64,000 nt of DNA, from assembly GCA_028456385.1 (NCBI GenBank), contig JALNQF010000002.1, positions 248,001 to 312,000 of the forward strand. Direction: 5' to 3'. Shown one piece after another: positions 34,501 through 46,431 of this stretch. Made by a program: the position numbers and the translations under genes. Numbering within the stretch: the first letter of the stretch is position 1; each line of letters opens with the position of its first letter. Under the pieces are notes generated by a model. It was not told the origin of the DNA, did not search any database, and was given only the letters and a program-made list of their open reading frames with translations. Origin of the DNA: Ophiosphaerella korrae. Lineage: Eukaryota; Ascomycota; Dothideomycetes; Pleosporales; Phaeosphaeriaceae.

Positions 34501-36098
34501 AAGTCCTCGAAAAGCAGCGTCCAAGTCCGTCATGATCTTCGCCCTGTTCCCCACTTTGGCTGGCGCAAGTCAGCATCCATTGGTTGGCGATTGCGCTAAA
34601 GCGCAGCCCGTCGATTTGTTGATCATTATCACACTAGAAACATGGATGCAAACTGCCGCTAGCGCTGCCTTCTGTTGAGCGGTGATCAGTAGATGGCCAA
34701 TATGGGAGTAAGCGAATGCATAATCCCGATGCCTTCGCCACTACACGAATAGCGGCGGAAATATTGTGTGCCTGTCGACGTGCGCTTGTGGCTTTACCTG
34801 TGTGGTTGCCTTGCATTTCGCCCTCGTGCGTCCCTGTCATCATAGAAAGTTCAACCATTGAATGTCCTTCATGTCGTGACATATCCCTCATTTGCATTTG
34901 GCGGCAGCAACAGCTCTCTCCTCCTTCATCAAGTCCGTCTTTCGTCCGCAATTGTTCCTTTTTCTTGTGAGCGCGGTCCCTTTCGCTAATCCAACGCCGC
35001 AGCGCTGACCGGCTTGACAATTGCGTTAAATATACGTGCCTACATTTTACATAGCCTCGATAAGACCAAAAAAATATGCTCGATTTGTATCCAATCAAGG
35101 AGAACGTGCCCGAAAACGTGCGCACGCGACTAACGGTTTCCAAGTGTCACGCTCAAGCCGTATAGATGCCGGCTTGGCACCCTTTTCATGATGCATCGTA
35201 ATCTATCGCTCATTTATCCTAGGCTAACATTCCCAGGTAAAAGGTGCTGACATTAATTTGTACCGGCTTGTTGGTGCAACTACTCCGTCCTTACGTGCAT
35301 CAAGTTTCGTGGCGGGACTTATATTGTACGCAGCTTGTTCGAAACGGAAGGTGGTTATACAGTAAGGACGCAAGTCGAGGGAGGATAGGGCATGTCCAGG
35401 GTGTTATAGGTGATAGGCTAGTGTCATCGATATATGTGATCTAGATCTTAGTTTCGCATGGCTTAGCATGGTCTATATAGTGGTGCGGCGTGTTATTATC
35501 GATATTGCTATACACATGGTGAAGACGGAACGCTCTAGCAATGGAAAGATGATCTATCACACACTGAACGTGCTAAATTTTCATTACTACGATTTCTCTT
35601 CTCGGACATGTAGTATCGTCAGCCGTGTGAACTACCAATTTACCATCTCGAGCCCGTGTCGGGCCAGGAAAACCCGTCAGCCTACATCTGCAATGCAGAT
35701 ATACGCAAATAGCCGGTTCAGGATGCGTTCGATCCCTGAATACGGAATTGCCAGCTACCGAGAGGCTATCGCTAGATGCGTTTAGGTACTGTGTAGCTGT
35801 GCTTGATATCTATCTTGGCTTCCCATGCCACTCTATACAAAGTCTTCCGATGTCGAAAATTACTCTGACTGATCATGTATTCGAAGATTTGGTTTTCATG
35901 TTGATTGGGACGCAGGATGGGGGCCGCGTCACCACGGTATGCGTTGGTTAAGAGATGGATATAGCAAGCGACCTCGTAAGCATGTTGGCGTCAAGGGTTA
36001 GGAATGGTAAAGCGGCGTGTCTTGTGTGCCTCGAAACCAAGCCAACTGCACCATCAAAATGGCTTTATATGGGTATATGGCTCGGAACCGGCGCCTGA
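31563..36098. other. Gene-poor 4.5 kb region
   Basis: No coding region with family resemblance or sustained coding character is seen on either strand. It holds a short CTGCTA repeat (near 32440-32457) and local AT-rich stretches around 35400-35900. Transposon remnants cannot be excluded by eye. Confidence 0.45.
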
Positions 36099-37043
36099 TC
36101 AAAAAATCTTTCCCGCAATGGGGCCTGCCTGATTCCCCTTCGCCGTCGCCCTCATCTCAGGATGCCATGCTGGGTCGGTACCTTTTTTCTCGCAGTTTTT
36201 TATAGTTGTGTCATTTACGCTGGTGGTATTGTAACTGTTTGTTTCCCGATTGTTGCTACACGTAGATTGGTTTTGTTCAGTGTCTAAAGGCCCAGATGCA
36301 AGAGTTTGCTCCAATGGAAGCGATTGATTGGAGCGAGATAGGTCTGAGTGATTCGATATTTGGTCAGGGAACGCCTTTCTCTCAACAATGAGACAGTTAG
36401 GCAATCCTGCTGGCCAACTTGGCTTACGATAGTTTAACGTTTGAGTCGAGGCCCTCGGCGACTGTGGATCAGATGCGTCGTGAGTTACTGGCTTGACCGC
36501 TCCCTCGGGCAAAGGCTGCGAGCTCACATTCGAGGGACTGGCCGACAACGCCAGAGAGCATCTTCTGGAAGGCGCAGGAGTAGTAGCTGGATCGTTTTCG
36601 AATGAGGAGGACGTGAGTGGGGAAGCTACTGGGTCGGTTGAATCAGACTCTTCGTCATCGGAGGCAGTGGACCGCGTTGTTGTCACCGAGACAATTGTCT
36701 CAAGAGACGACTGTCGTTGGAGATGCGGAGCAAGACGCTTGCTAGTGCGGTAAGAGTTCAGCTGGGTAGCGGAACGGCGAGGAATGAGCGGTGGTGCCGG
36801 TAGTGGAAGATTATGACTATCAAACTGAAATGGCGTCAATTGTTCCCAGAATGGATGGGAGAATTTATGCAGCGCAATATTGACATCTCTTTCTGAGGGA
36901 ATGGCATCCGTTTCTGAGGAAACGGGATGTGCTGCAAGTGGATTGATGTTTGGGGGAAGAGAGTTGGTTTGTTCAAGTGACTTCAACGATGCTCTGTGCG
37001 AGCGATGAATTGGTGGTGGGACGGCGTAGTCCTCCTGGTCCAT
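36099..37043 (-). CDS. Hypothetical Ser/Pro/Thr-rich protein
   Basis: A 314-codon open frame in a gene-poor region, with only one short counter-frame opposite, so it is likely coding. I recognise no family. The protein is predicted to be disordered: Ser/Thr/Pro/Asn-rich, with possible phospho-acceptor stretches (TASDDEESDSTDP, QRQSSLETIVSV) and a more ordered-looking HPFWEQLTPFQFDSHNLPLP segment near residues 62-81. There is no signal peptide or membrane segment. The C-terminus could be altered by an unseen intron, since GGTACC follows the GAGAAAAAA codons near 36180. It is a single exon as modelled. Confidence 0.5.
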   Translation of the reverse strand: MDQEDYAVPPPIHRSHRASLKSLEQTNSLPPNINPLAAHPVSSETDAIPSERDVNIALHKFSHPFWEQLTPFQFDSHNLPLPAPPLIPRRSATQLNSYRTSKRLAPHLQRQSSLETIVSVTTTRSTASDDEESDSTDPVASPLTSSSFENDPATTPAPSRRCSLALSASPSNVSSQPLPEGAVKPVTHDASDPQSPRASTQTLNYRKPSWPAGLPNCLIVERKAFPDQISNHSDLSRSNQSLPLEQTLASGPLDTEQNQSTCSNNRETNSYNTTSVNDTTIKNCEKKGTDPAWHPEMRATAKGNQAGPIAGKIF

Positions 37044-37911
37044 TGTGACAGCGGAGACACTGTCGTTGGAGTCGCTGGAGTAGATAGGGGCTCACCAGCA
37101 GACAAGACATGATTAGAAATTTGCTGAATCTCAGCATGGAGCACTGCCCAAGATCAGCCTGACAAGTGCTGTTGCGGCCCACAATGTGTTAGCGTGGCTT
37201 GCGTGTGGCTTCGGAGGCTGCTGCCGGCCAGGCACAAAAAGTCAGTGTCAACTTCATAACATGCGAGCAGCTTCATAAGTGATGGCTTGCAGAGATCAAG
37301 CCAAGGAGAAGCTGCGCACGGCGCCACGGTCAAGGCCTGGGCAGCAGCTGCGGCCACTGTCACATCATGAGGGAATAAGGAGAGCAGCCGAGAATGGAGA
37401 GGGACCGTTTCCGGATAGACGTTATTCGTGGATGGCACCAGTGGCTTAACTTTGAGAGTATGGCCGGACTAGCAGCCGAGGCATGTGCCTCAACGGCTTT
37501 GGAGGGGCACGCGAGAGCAAAAAGAGGCCGGCGGCGAGGGTCGTGGTGCTAGCGGCGGAGGCATGTCATGGTGTTTGCAAAGTTTCAGAGCTGGCGTCGT
37601 GTGTCATAGGGCGAGCTGTGACGAAGATCAGGCTGTTGGTGTTGCAGTCGGCCTGTTTCCGATATCGTGGTTGGTGGCTTTCAGCGTGCCAGTGTGTGTT
37701 CGTTCCTGACAGATTGCGCTAGGCCGGGACTGCACTAGCGTCACCTGACCCCAAAAGTGCTCCCTGCTGTCCAGTGCTGTCACTGCTGGCCGGCTTGTGG
37801 CCTGGCCTGAGACGACTCCTTCTCCCTCACCACCTCGCTGTCCACCCCAGCGAGCATGTTCGCGACGCTCTATTCCACCCTGTTGCCGGGCTCCTTCCGT
37901 CTACGCTCGCA
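37044..37911. other. Divergent region, orphan gene / SOG2-like gene
   Basis: 868 bp between divergent start codons. Short open frames occur on both strands, none convincing. It presumably carries both promoters; the last 150 bp are pyrimidine-rich. Confidence 0.45.
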
Positions 37912-40821
37912 ATGAGCCACGACACCTCCACGCCCATCTCGGATGACGAGGTCGTGGCCTTAACCAAAGCCGCCTTCGAGCACTCCCGCAGCGATATCAG
38001 CCAGCGAGCCGCCGCCGAGTCGGCCCCGCGAGAACTGCAGCAACAGCAGCCCGGCATCACCATCGACCTAGGCCACAAGCACATTGCCCGCCTGCCAGAT
38101 GAGGTCATCGATGTAATCCGTGCTGAGATCGAGAGGTGCCACACGCCTGTTCTTTTGCCCGCGAGCCTGACACGAGACTAACTTGGCCCTTACAGGCTTG
38201 CCCTCTCCCACAACCTTCTGGCCACTCTCCCGCTACGCCTTGTAGAATGCAAACGCCTCCGCTACCTCAATGTGCGCTACAATGCCATGCGAGAATTTCC
38301 CGAGGCCGTCTGTCCACCCCATCCATGTTGCCAGCATAGGGCTTCAGCGTGCTAACACTCCCCAGATCCTCGAGATGACCTCGCTGGAAATCCTCGACGT
38401 TAGCAAAAACAAGATCAGGTCCATTCCCCCCCAGATTGCCAACCTGACCTCCCTCAAAGTTTTGGCAATCTCAAAGAACAGGATCGAGGAGCTGCCTGTA
38501 TGCTTGGGCGACATCAACAGTCTGCAGGTTTTGAAGCTTGATGGCAACCCATTGGCCTTCCCGCCTCCCGAGGTTTGCACCATCAAGGACGGCGCACCAT
38601 CACCGGCAAATGAAAATGAGCGGGACTCGGTTATTGCTACCCAAGTGAAGCGTTTCATGCGCCAGCAGGCCTCAAAAGAACGACAGCGCCTCGAAATGGA
38701 ACGCCTACGTGTGGAATCCTCGGGTGATGAAAGCTGGACCGAGAGCAACCCAGAGACTCCACGTCCCTCCAAACGAGCAAATGGTGCGCGGTTTCCCGTG
38801 CGACCAAGCATAGGCAATATCGACGGCTTTCCTAATGCAAAGGCCGACTCGCCTGGCCTACCGCCACCGCCAATCCCGACTAGGTCTCACTTTCGTGTAC
38901 AGTCCAATACAAGTAACGGCTCAAGCAAGAGACCACCCGTCTCTCCATTACCCTCGGCAAATGGTTCGAATGAGCGCAATCGAAGTCAAAGCGAGGGCTC
39001 AGGACCTTCCACCCAACGCCAGAAACGCATGGGCATCTACACCAAGCAAGCATCAGAGCTTGGATCAGTAGATGAACTTCGAAGAACAAGTCACTTTCGT
39101 GGATTTAGCCAAGGTATTGTAGTTCCCGCAAACTCATTGGCTAACGGCATGTCGGGCCCTGCGACCGCTATCGGTTATGGAGACACAGGAACCGTCCGAT
39201 CGCTTGCAAATCGTCCGCTATCTGATGTTCGTGAACACAGGCGCATTTCCCGGGCACCCGATATTGTCGTAGAAGCTGCCAAAAACTTTCTGTATGCCAT
39301 CTCTGTGCTCCACGATTGTGTCTCCCACATGGTTCGGTCCGTCAGGTTATCAGCGAGGACCAAGGAAAGCCTTCGCCAAAAGGAGGACTTTCACCGCCGG
39401 TATCAGAAGATATCCTTGGACTTACGAGCATTAAACGATGTTTTGCAAAAGTTTGATTCATTGGTTGAAGAAGATGAGGAAGATGCAGAAAGACTTTCTA
39501 GGAGTGTATATAAATATGCTCTGCGATGCCTGGACTCGTTCATGTCCATCAGCCTATCCATTGCAGAGAATCGCATAGAAATTGCACAGAACGCCAATCC
39601 ACGGATAGTACGGACGTTCCTCCTCCTGCAGCAGGGCACATTGATTGAACTGAGAGAGGGTTGTTCGGTTCTGGGTGCACGTTTTACAGAGAACTCGACC
39701 AAGAGCCGCAGGCCCAGTGGAGCTGATACAACCACCATACGTGCACGACAGTTCAAACCTCGCCGCTTCCCGGCATCGCCACCACAGCGAAATGGCAATT
39801 ATCAAACGCCTCCATCAGTCATTCTGCACAGTAATGATACCAGTCGAACGAACACTTTAACCAGTATCAGCGCCGCGACACCTCGTTCTGGAGAGTCCGC
39901 TTTTACTATGGGAACCACCATGTCTCGGTCAAATACGCTCACAAGCAGTTTTGACGAGGGCGACGAAGACACACAATTTGGTAGAGTGTATCAGAAGCTT
40001 AGGACCGCATGTGACAGCTGCAACACATCCATTCCACAAATCTCGCAATTGCTAAAGGAACAACTTGATAATTTAAGACGGGAGTTAGATCTGGAACATC
40101 CCAGAATTCGTGCACTGATCGATCTCATTGAAAAGAGCAATGAAGTCCAACAGATGACAATACCTTTGGCTCGCCGCCTTGCTCAGATGCAACCACAGGA
40201 CAGTTATACACGAGGTCAGCCAGAATTCTGGCAACATTGCATGGGTTTCATCAAGGTTAGTTCCCTCGTTTTGGTCAGTCCGACGGCATCCTACTAATCA
40301 TGTTTCAGGCTTGGGGTGAATTAGCCGCAGCATACACACAGCAAGGCAAAGATCACAAACTTCTGAGTTTTGAAACGAAACAACTCATGAAACCTCTGCA
40401 CAGGACTGTCAAGGAAGCCACTCTTGCCATCAACGATTCTCCTTGGAGTCATCTGACGGCGAACAATACCGGTACGATGGGTCCACCAAGCCTATCATCC
40501 ATCACGTCACGGACTTCAGCCCCCAGGTTTTTGACAAGACCTACAATGGTCTCAGGCGGAGGCCAGTCGTTCCCTGGCCCTATTAACACAACAATACCGG
40601 CAATTGCATCTACTTTCCCTCTTTCAACCGCGAGTGTAGGCTCACAAGGATCTGGTGGCTATCCGACGCCCATTCCTGCAACTCCATTGAGTGCTGCATT
40701 GGGTGCGGCAGCACAAGCCACCATCCCGAACACGCCAGGGCTTCGATCGCAATCTTCCAGCACTGTCAACTTTTTCGAGCGAGCAGACCGATTGATGAGT
40801 CAGCCTAATAGGCGTATCTGA
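37912..40821 (+). CDS. sog2: Leucine-rich-repeat RAM-pathway protein (Sog2-like)
   Basis: Scaffold of the RAM/MOR network that controls the Cbk1/COT1 kinase, polarity and cell separation; assignment is by the LRR plus Sog2 architecture. Exons 37912-38135, 38196-38307, 38366-40255 and 40309-40821 give 912 residues. The LRR block (about 47-195) includes LALSHNLLATLPLRL, LEILDVSKNKIRSIPPQIA, LKVLAISKNRIEELP and LQVLKLDGNPLAFPP. A Ser/Pro-rich linker follows, then the helical Sog2 region with NFLYAISVLHDCVSHMV and KISLDLRALNDVLQKFDSL, and a second part (AWGELAAAYTQQGKDHKLL). The end is SSTVNFFERADRLMSQPNRRI. The 112-nt second exon carries part of one LRR. Confidence 0.9.
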
Positions 40822-41556
40822 AGTTGTTCGCCCGTTCCAACATATTTCCCTGGCTTTCAGAGCTGCAATCATTTTTTTATAAAGCTTTCAATTCCTCATC
40901 TCGCACTGGAGTATAGTTAAATAGCGACGGCGTTGTCTGGATTCACTCGTTCTTCCAGTACATGGATTGCATATGGCCGGTGCGTTACAGATGGTGTGTT
41001 TTGGGTCGTCTTGCATGTTCCGGAGTATATCATGTTGGACGCGTTTCCTATTGTTGAGCATATGTTTGAAGGCGTTTTCTTTGCTCGCGACTATTCCTAG
41101 GTCAGGCGCTGGACGTCCACAGCCAAGTGGCCCGTTTACAGCGTAATGTTTAAGACTTAAATGACATTGATGGGATCAGCGGATGTAGTCCATGACCGAG
41201 GTTGAGTTACCAGTCGCAGGGTTTAGAATACGGTTTATTTACAATTTTATCATCAAAAGTCTTCCAGTGTTTCCGTCAATCAAATGGCGATTTATCAAAA
41301 GTATATAGGATCATATGAAGTTGCAAAAAGTAGTATATGCCGTACAACTATGCTACATGGCCGACTAGAGGGTGTGCGTTCTTTCAAAATGTCTCAATGC
41401 TGACGTCTACCTTGTATGTGATTGGGCAATGGCGCCTGTCGGCAACCTTGACTGGCAACTTACTTTCGCGTAGGACCGATCTCGCTTCCAGGAACTTTTG
41501 TGACAACACTTTCGCCGATTTCGAGCATCGCATCGACTTCCAGAATATTTTTCAAG
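40822..41556. other. Intergenic, SOG2 3' flank and ACO2 promoter
   Basis: 735 bp with AT-rich segments around 41220-41340. No gene is supported. Confidence 0.5.
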
Positions 41557-44291
41557 ATGCGGTCACATGTGCTACGGGCTGGCCAGATTGCAAATTGTAG
41601 GGTAAGTAGTTAATTCTTGCGATTGCCAAGCGTTCATACGTAGAATCCAACAGTCAAGTCTGCTGTGAGTTGTGGTGACTGACTTGACCGACTAGCCATG
41701 TCTGCTCTCTTCCCTCCGCATCTCTCAGCCAGCTTCGCGAAGATACCTAGCAACATCGCACAATGTGCCCTCTGCCCGTAACGTCGATCTCACCTCGCGC
41801 ACGCCTCCATACCCTAAGCTGCTCGCGCGACTCAAAGAAGTCAGACGTGTCTTGGGATCCGAACGGCAATTGACTTTGGCAGAGAAGATTCTGTATGCGC
41901 ATCTTGAAAACCCAGAAGAGTCGCTGCTGTCGAATACAAACAATGGCAAAGATATTCGGGGTCAGGCAAATCTTAAGCTGAAGCCTGACCGAGTTGCTAT
42001 GCAAGATGCGTCTGCACAAATGGCTCTCTTGCAGTTCATGTCATGTGGGCTTCCCTCGACGGCTGTGCCAGCTAGTATTCATTGCGATCATATGATTGTT
42101 GGGTCAAAGGGCGCGGACGCGGATCTACCCAAGTCAATAGAAGGGAACAAGGAGGTGTTTGATTTCTTGGAGTCGGCAGCGAAGAAATATGGAATTGAAT
42201 TCTGGCCACCAGGAGCAGGTATTATCCATCAGTCTGTTCTGGAGAACTATTCTGCGCCTGGACTCATGATGTTGGGTACGGATAGCCATTCACCAAACGC
42301 TGGTGGTCTAGGAGCTATTGTCATTGGTGTCGGCGGTGCGGATGCCGTTGATGCGCTTGTAGATGCACCATGGGAGCTCAAGGCCCCTAAGATCTTAGGT
42401 GTGAAGCTTACTGGTGAACTGAGTGGGTGGGCATCACCCAAGGATGTGATTTTGTCTTTGGCAGGCCAGCTCACTGTTCGCGTATGTGGCACCAAATCAG
42501 TATTTGAGGACAATCAGGCTAACACCACTCAGGGAGGCACTGGATACATCATCGAATACTTTGGACCAGGCGTACAGACTCTCAGCTGTACAGGCATGGC
42601 CACAGTCTGCAACATGGGAGGTGCGTAAATCTACATGATAGGAACAAAGATAACCAGCATGTGCTAACATTCGGTTTTAGCTGAGGTTGGCGCAACAACC
42701 TCACTCTTCCCTTTCTCGCCTGCTCACATCCCCTATCTACAAGCAACGCATCGTGGTCCAATCGCAGATGCAGCCTCAAATATCACCAATCTTCCTATGC
42801 AACAAAACCTCCTTCGACCTGACCCCGAAGCTGTTTACGACAAGGTTATCGAGATCAACCTCTCTGAACTCGAACCACATATTAATGGCCCATTTACCCC
42901 AGATCTCTCCACCCCTTTATCCAAGTTCAAGTCGGTGGTTGAAGAAAGGAATTGGCCAAAGACCTTTGGCGCTGGGCTCATTGGCAGCTGTACAAATAGC
43001 TCGTATCAGGACATGACTCGCTCTGAGGAGCTTGTTAAACAGGCATCAGCAGCTGGCCTCAAGCCAAAAGCAGACTTCTTTATCACACCTGGCAGTGAAC
43101 AAATCAGGGCAACTTTAGACCGCGACGATACATTGTCAACCTTCACATCGGCTGGCGGTACCGTGCTAGCTAATGCTTGTGGGTAAGTGACGAAAGTCCA
43201 AACGGTCTTGTAAGAATTGCCATAAATAACATTATCATAGGCCATGCATAGGCCAGTGGACGCGTACCGATGGCGTCAAGAAAGGTGAGGCCAATGCTAT
43301 CTTAACTTCTTACAATCGCAACTTTCCCGGCCGCAATGATGGCAACCGGGAAACCATGAATTTCCTAGCCTCCCCCGAACTCATCACAGCGATGTCGTAT
43401 TCTGGTTCCACGACCTTCAACCCCATGACTGATAGCATTCCGACACCGTCGGGAATACCTTTCAAGTTCTCTCCACCTAAAGGATCAGATCTACCATCCA
43501 CGGGTTTTGCAGATGGAAACCCAGACTTCTTTCCCACCCCAGGTGTTCCAGATGCCAGTGTCAATGTCATTGTTGATCCTCAATCTACACGTCTGGCACT
43601 CCTCGAGCCATTCTCACCGTTCCCCAACTCAGAATTGGAAGCGCTCAAGGTTCTATACAAGGTCAAAGGCCAATGCACAACAGACACCATTTCTGCCGCG
43701 GGTCCATGGCTCAAATACAAAGGCCATCTCCCCAACATTTCTGAAAACACACTCATCGGCGCTGCCAACGCAGCCACAAACGAAGTCAACGTCGCATACG
43801 ACGTCGACGGCTCAACATCCAGCATCCCCGAACTCGCCAAGCGATGGAAAGACCAAGGTATCGAATGGCTCGTAGTCGCAGAGCACAACTACGGCGAAGG
43901 CTCAGCCCGAGAACACGCTGCCCTACAACCGCGCTACCTCGGCGGCCGCATCATCATTTCCAAATCCTTCGCCCGCATCCACGAAACCAATCTCAAGAAA
44001 CAAGGCATTGTTCCCCTCACCTTCGCCAACGAATCCGATTACGATTTATTCGATGCGTGCGATCAGGTTAGCACGCACGGGCTCTTAGACGTACTGAGGA
44101 GCGGAGGAAAGGGATCAGTCGAGCTTGTAATCAAGAAGCAGGACGGTACCGAGCACGTTGTTAAAACGAAGCACACTTTGTCGCAGGACCAGTGCGGTTT
44201 TGTGCTTGCGGGTAGTGCGTTGAATCTGCTCGCCATGAAGGGACGAGAGGCAAAAGAAAAGGTTACGAGGCAAAGCGAATTGAGTGATTAA
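41557..44291 (+). CDS. aco2: Aconitate hydratase, second mitochondrial type (Aco2-like)
   Basis: A 4Fe-4S aconitase; the Aco2 type is linked to the homocitrate branch of lysine synthesis, although TCA-cycle activity is possible. Exons 41557-41601, 41696-42481, 42533-42620, 42681-43182 and 43241-44291 give 823 residues. Exon 1 encodes 15 residues ([15 protein letters not shown]); with [20 protein letters not shown] it forms a basic presequence lacking acidic residues. This start is inferred because the frame is closed by a TAG just upstream of exon 2 and the GTAAGT donor joins exactly in phase. Cluster cysteines are in IGSCTNSSY and ANACGPCIGQW; active-site residues are in [15 protein letters not shown]. 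The intron 42482-42532 is 51 nt and has no stop. Confidence 0.92.
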
Positions 44292-46431
44292 GCGTTATAT
44301 ACGAAAAAGGTGTTTTGGAGTATAGAGTATAAAGTTGTTTATCTTGTCTTAAGGGTCAATTGAATAATTTGAAGAAAAAATTGCAACCTACTCACATTTT
44401 GGTGTTGTTCTTTGCGGTAGTTCATTGCGACTGGGTCTTTGTACGTTGCCGCTGGTGATGTCTGATCGGGGACAAACAATTTGTCTTTATTCTGATGACA
44501 TGCGATAAATCTACCGTCATGTAGTATTCGTTCTGAGCACCATAGTCCTGCATTTCTACTGGTTGTATTAGTCTTCTGCTCCTCTCCCATGTATTGAGTT
44601 TATCATCGGCAGAATGAGCCAGTAGGCTATTGGATTCAGCTTAGATATATGGAATATTTCACATGGTCAAGATTATCGACACTGGCTGTAAGATAGGTGC
44701 GATAGGACGACAGAAAAGGCTGGAACGAGATATAATATCAATTTACGGTTTGAGATGCGTCTGTAGCCATGGCGAATATATAGGGTTGATTACCACCTCG
44801 ATTACGAGGGTTGTTTGGGGCTGTTCATATTCTTTACATATATACAAAGAGGCGTTCTACTATTGGTCCTGGTAGTGGAAATAGCGTCGTCTGCACAAAC
44901 CCACGGCTTGCAGCGTTTTTGCATAGTCACGTCAAGCATGCTGACGCAGCAATTTGATATTCCAACGGGCTTCAACATTTAACCTACCTCCGTGATATAA
45001 ATATTTCCCGGATAAAGTGCCCTCAAATATGTACATCTTGTAGCCCAGTAGGGCAATACACTCATGTATGTCTATACTGGGTATAACAAGACACGCTCGT
45101 TGCCACCGCCAAGCCAACACACGGAGCTTAATTCGAGTCTGCCCGTAAAATCATCCGGATACGAACGACCGGAGACACATGCTGCCCCCACCGCCGATCA
45201 CCAATAACTCGAACCTAAATATCTACCCGACTCAAGTCCTGTCAAGTATTCCGCCAAGGACCGGATTCCGAGAGGGGCGATGCGCGGGGCTCTTACAGGT
45301 TCGTGACAGGCACCTTGTGGTCGTGTATGCAGGAGGGCCATCAGAACCGGCTCGACTTAATCTGCGTAGTAAGATAATGGGGAGGTGGTGTTGGTGAGGC
45401 CATCGCTTAGTTAGTCTTAGGCATCAGGGTTGAGTCGCCACAATGAGACTGTGCGGTCTGACTGACGACTTAGTCAGGTTCGGGGGTGGTAGACGCACAC
45501 GTCCAATATAAAAATTCGGGGATAACGCAAAATTTCGTGCCGAATCATTGCTCGTCGTTGCCGCAAAAGTTGGGGATAATCAAAAGGCAAGGTTCACGCG
45601 AGTGAGTAAGCTATAGTCCGTGGTGCGGCTCGCACGTACATGGTTCCGAAATTAGCACACCAGTTCGCCGCGTAATCGAATCAAGATTTGGGGGCCTTGC
45701 GAATCGAGAAAGCGGGTAGAGGTTTTTTCAGAAGGGGTAACTGTTAATGAACCGTGGGTCAGTGACCCTCCTAAGAGTGTATTGAGGGGCAGCGATGCTT
45801 CGAATACTGGCGGTACACAGCCCCCAACGACAAACCTAGCCATGTGCACAGCTGATTCAAACAACTGATCAGCTCAACGAGTCAAGCAGCCGATTCTAAT
45901 AGGGCTTGTAAGGCACGGTAGGGTGTGGCCAGGACCCCAAGAGGCAATGGCCGTCCGACTTGGCGAATACCTAGGTAATGGGCGAAATGTCTAGTGGCTT
46001 GCACGGAGATGAGCATGACTATTCTCGCATCAACTATTGGGTTTAATCTTCTCCTTCCCTGGTAGTGTGCTATTGTATGTCTAAGGTTCTGGATGTCTGG
46101 ATGCTGCTCACGAAGGGTAGTTGAGCTGCTGCTGAATGCTTAATGCAACGATGACTTGACTTCGGCCATGCCGACATGTAGGTAATTGCGAATCGAGATG
46201 CCCCTTGCTTTAGGTATACATCATGATTACACAACTAAATAGCTTATCTGTATAGTAGCCCAGCTGAAAAAAATGAAGAAAATGGACTGGAAAACTCATA
46301 TGAGCAAACAATTGGTCATGGGCCTCTGGCAGAAGGCATGTAAGCGGCCTGGAGGTGGTATGAGACAGGGTCCTCTCACCAATGTAGTGCAATCAATATG
46401 CCGATGGCGGTAGTTTCTGACTCATACCAGC
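44292..46431. other. Gene-poor 2.1 kb between convergent genes
   Basis: Lies between the ACO2 and YVH1 stop codons. An 83-codon minus-strand frame (44339-44590) overlaps a good GTGAGT donor but has no recognised relatives. The rest is AT-rich, with no supportable gene or intact mobile element. Confidence 0.45.

Noticed and set aside
41698..41781. ATG at 41698 as the aconitase start
   Set aside because: It is out of frame with the aconitase reading frame and stops after 27 codons.
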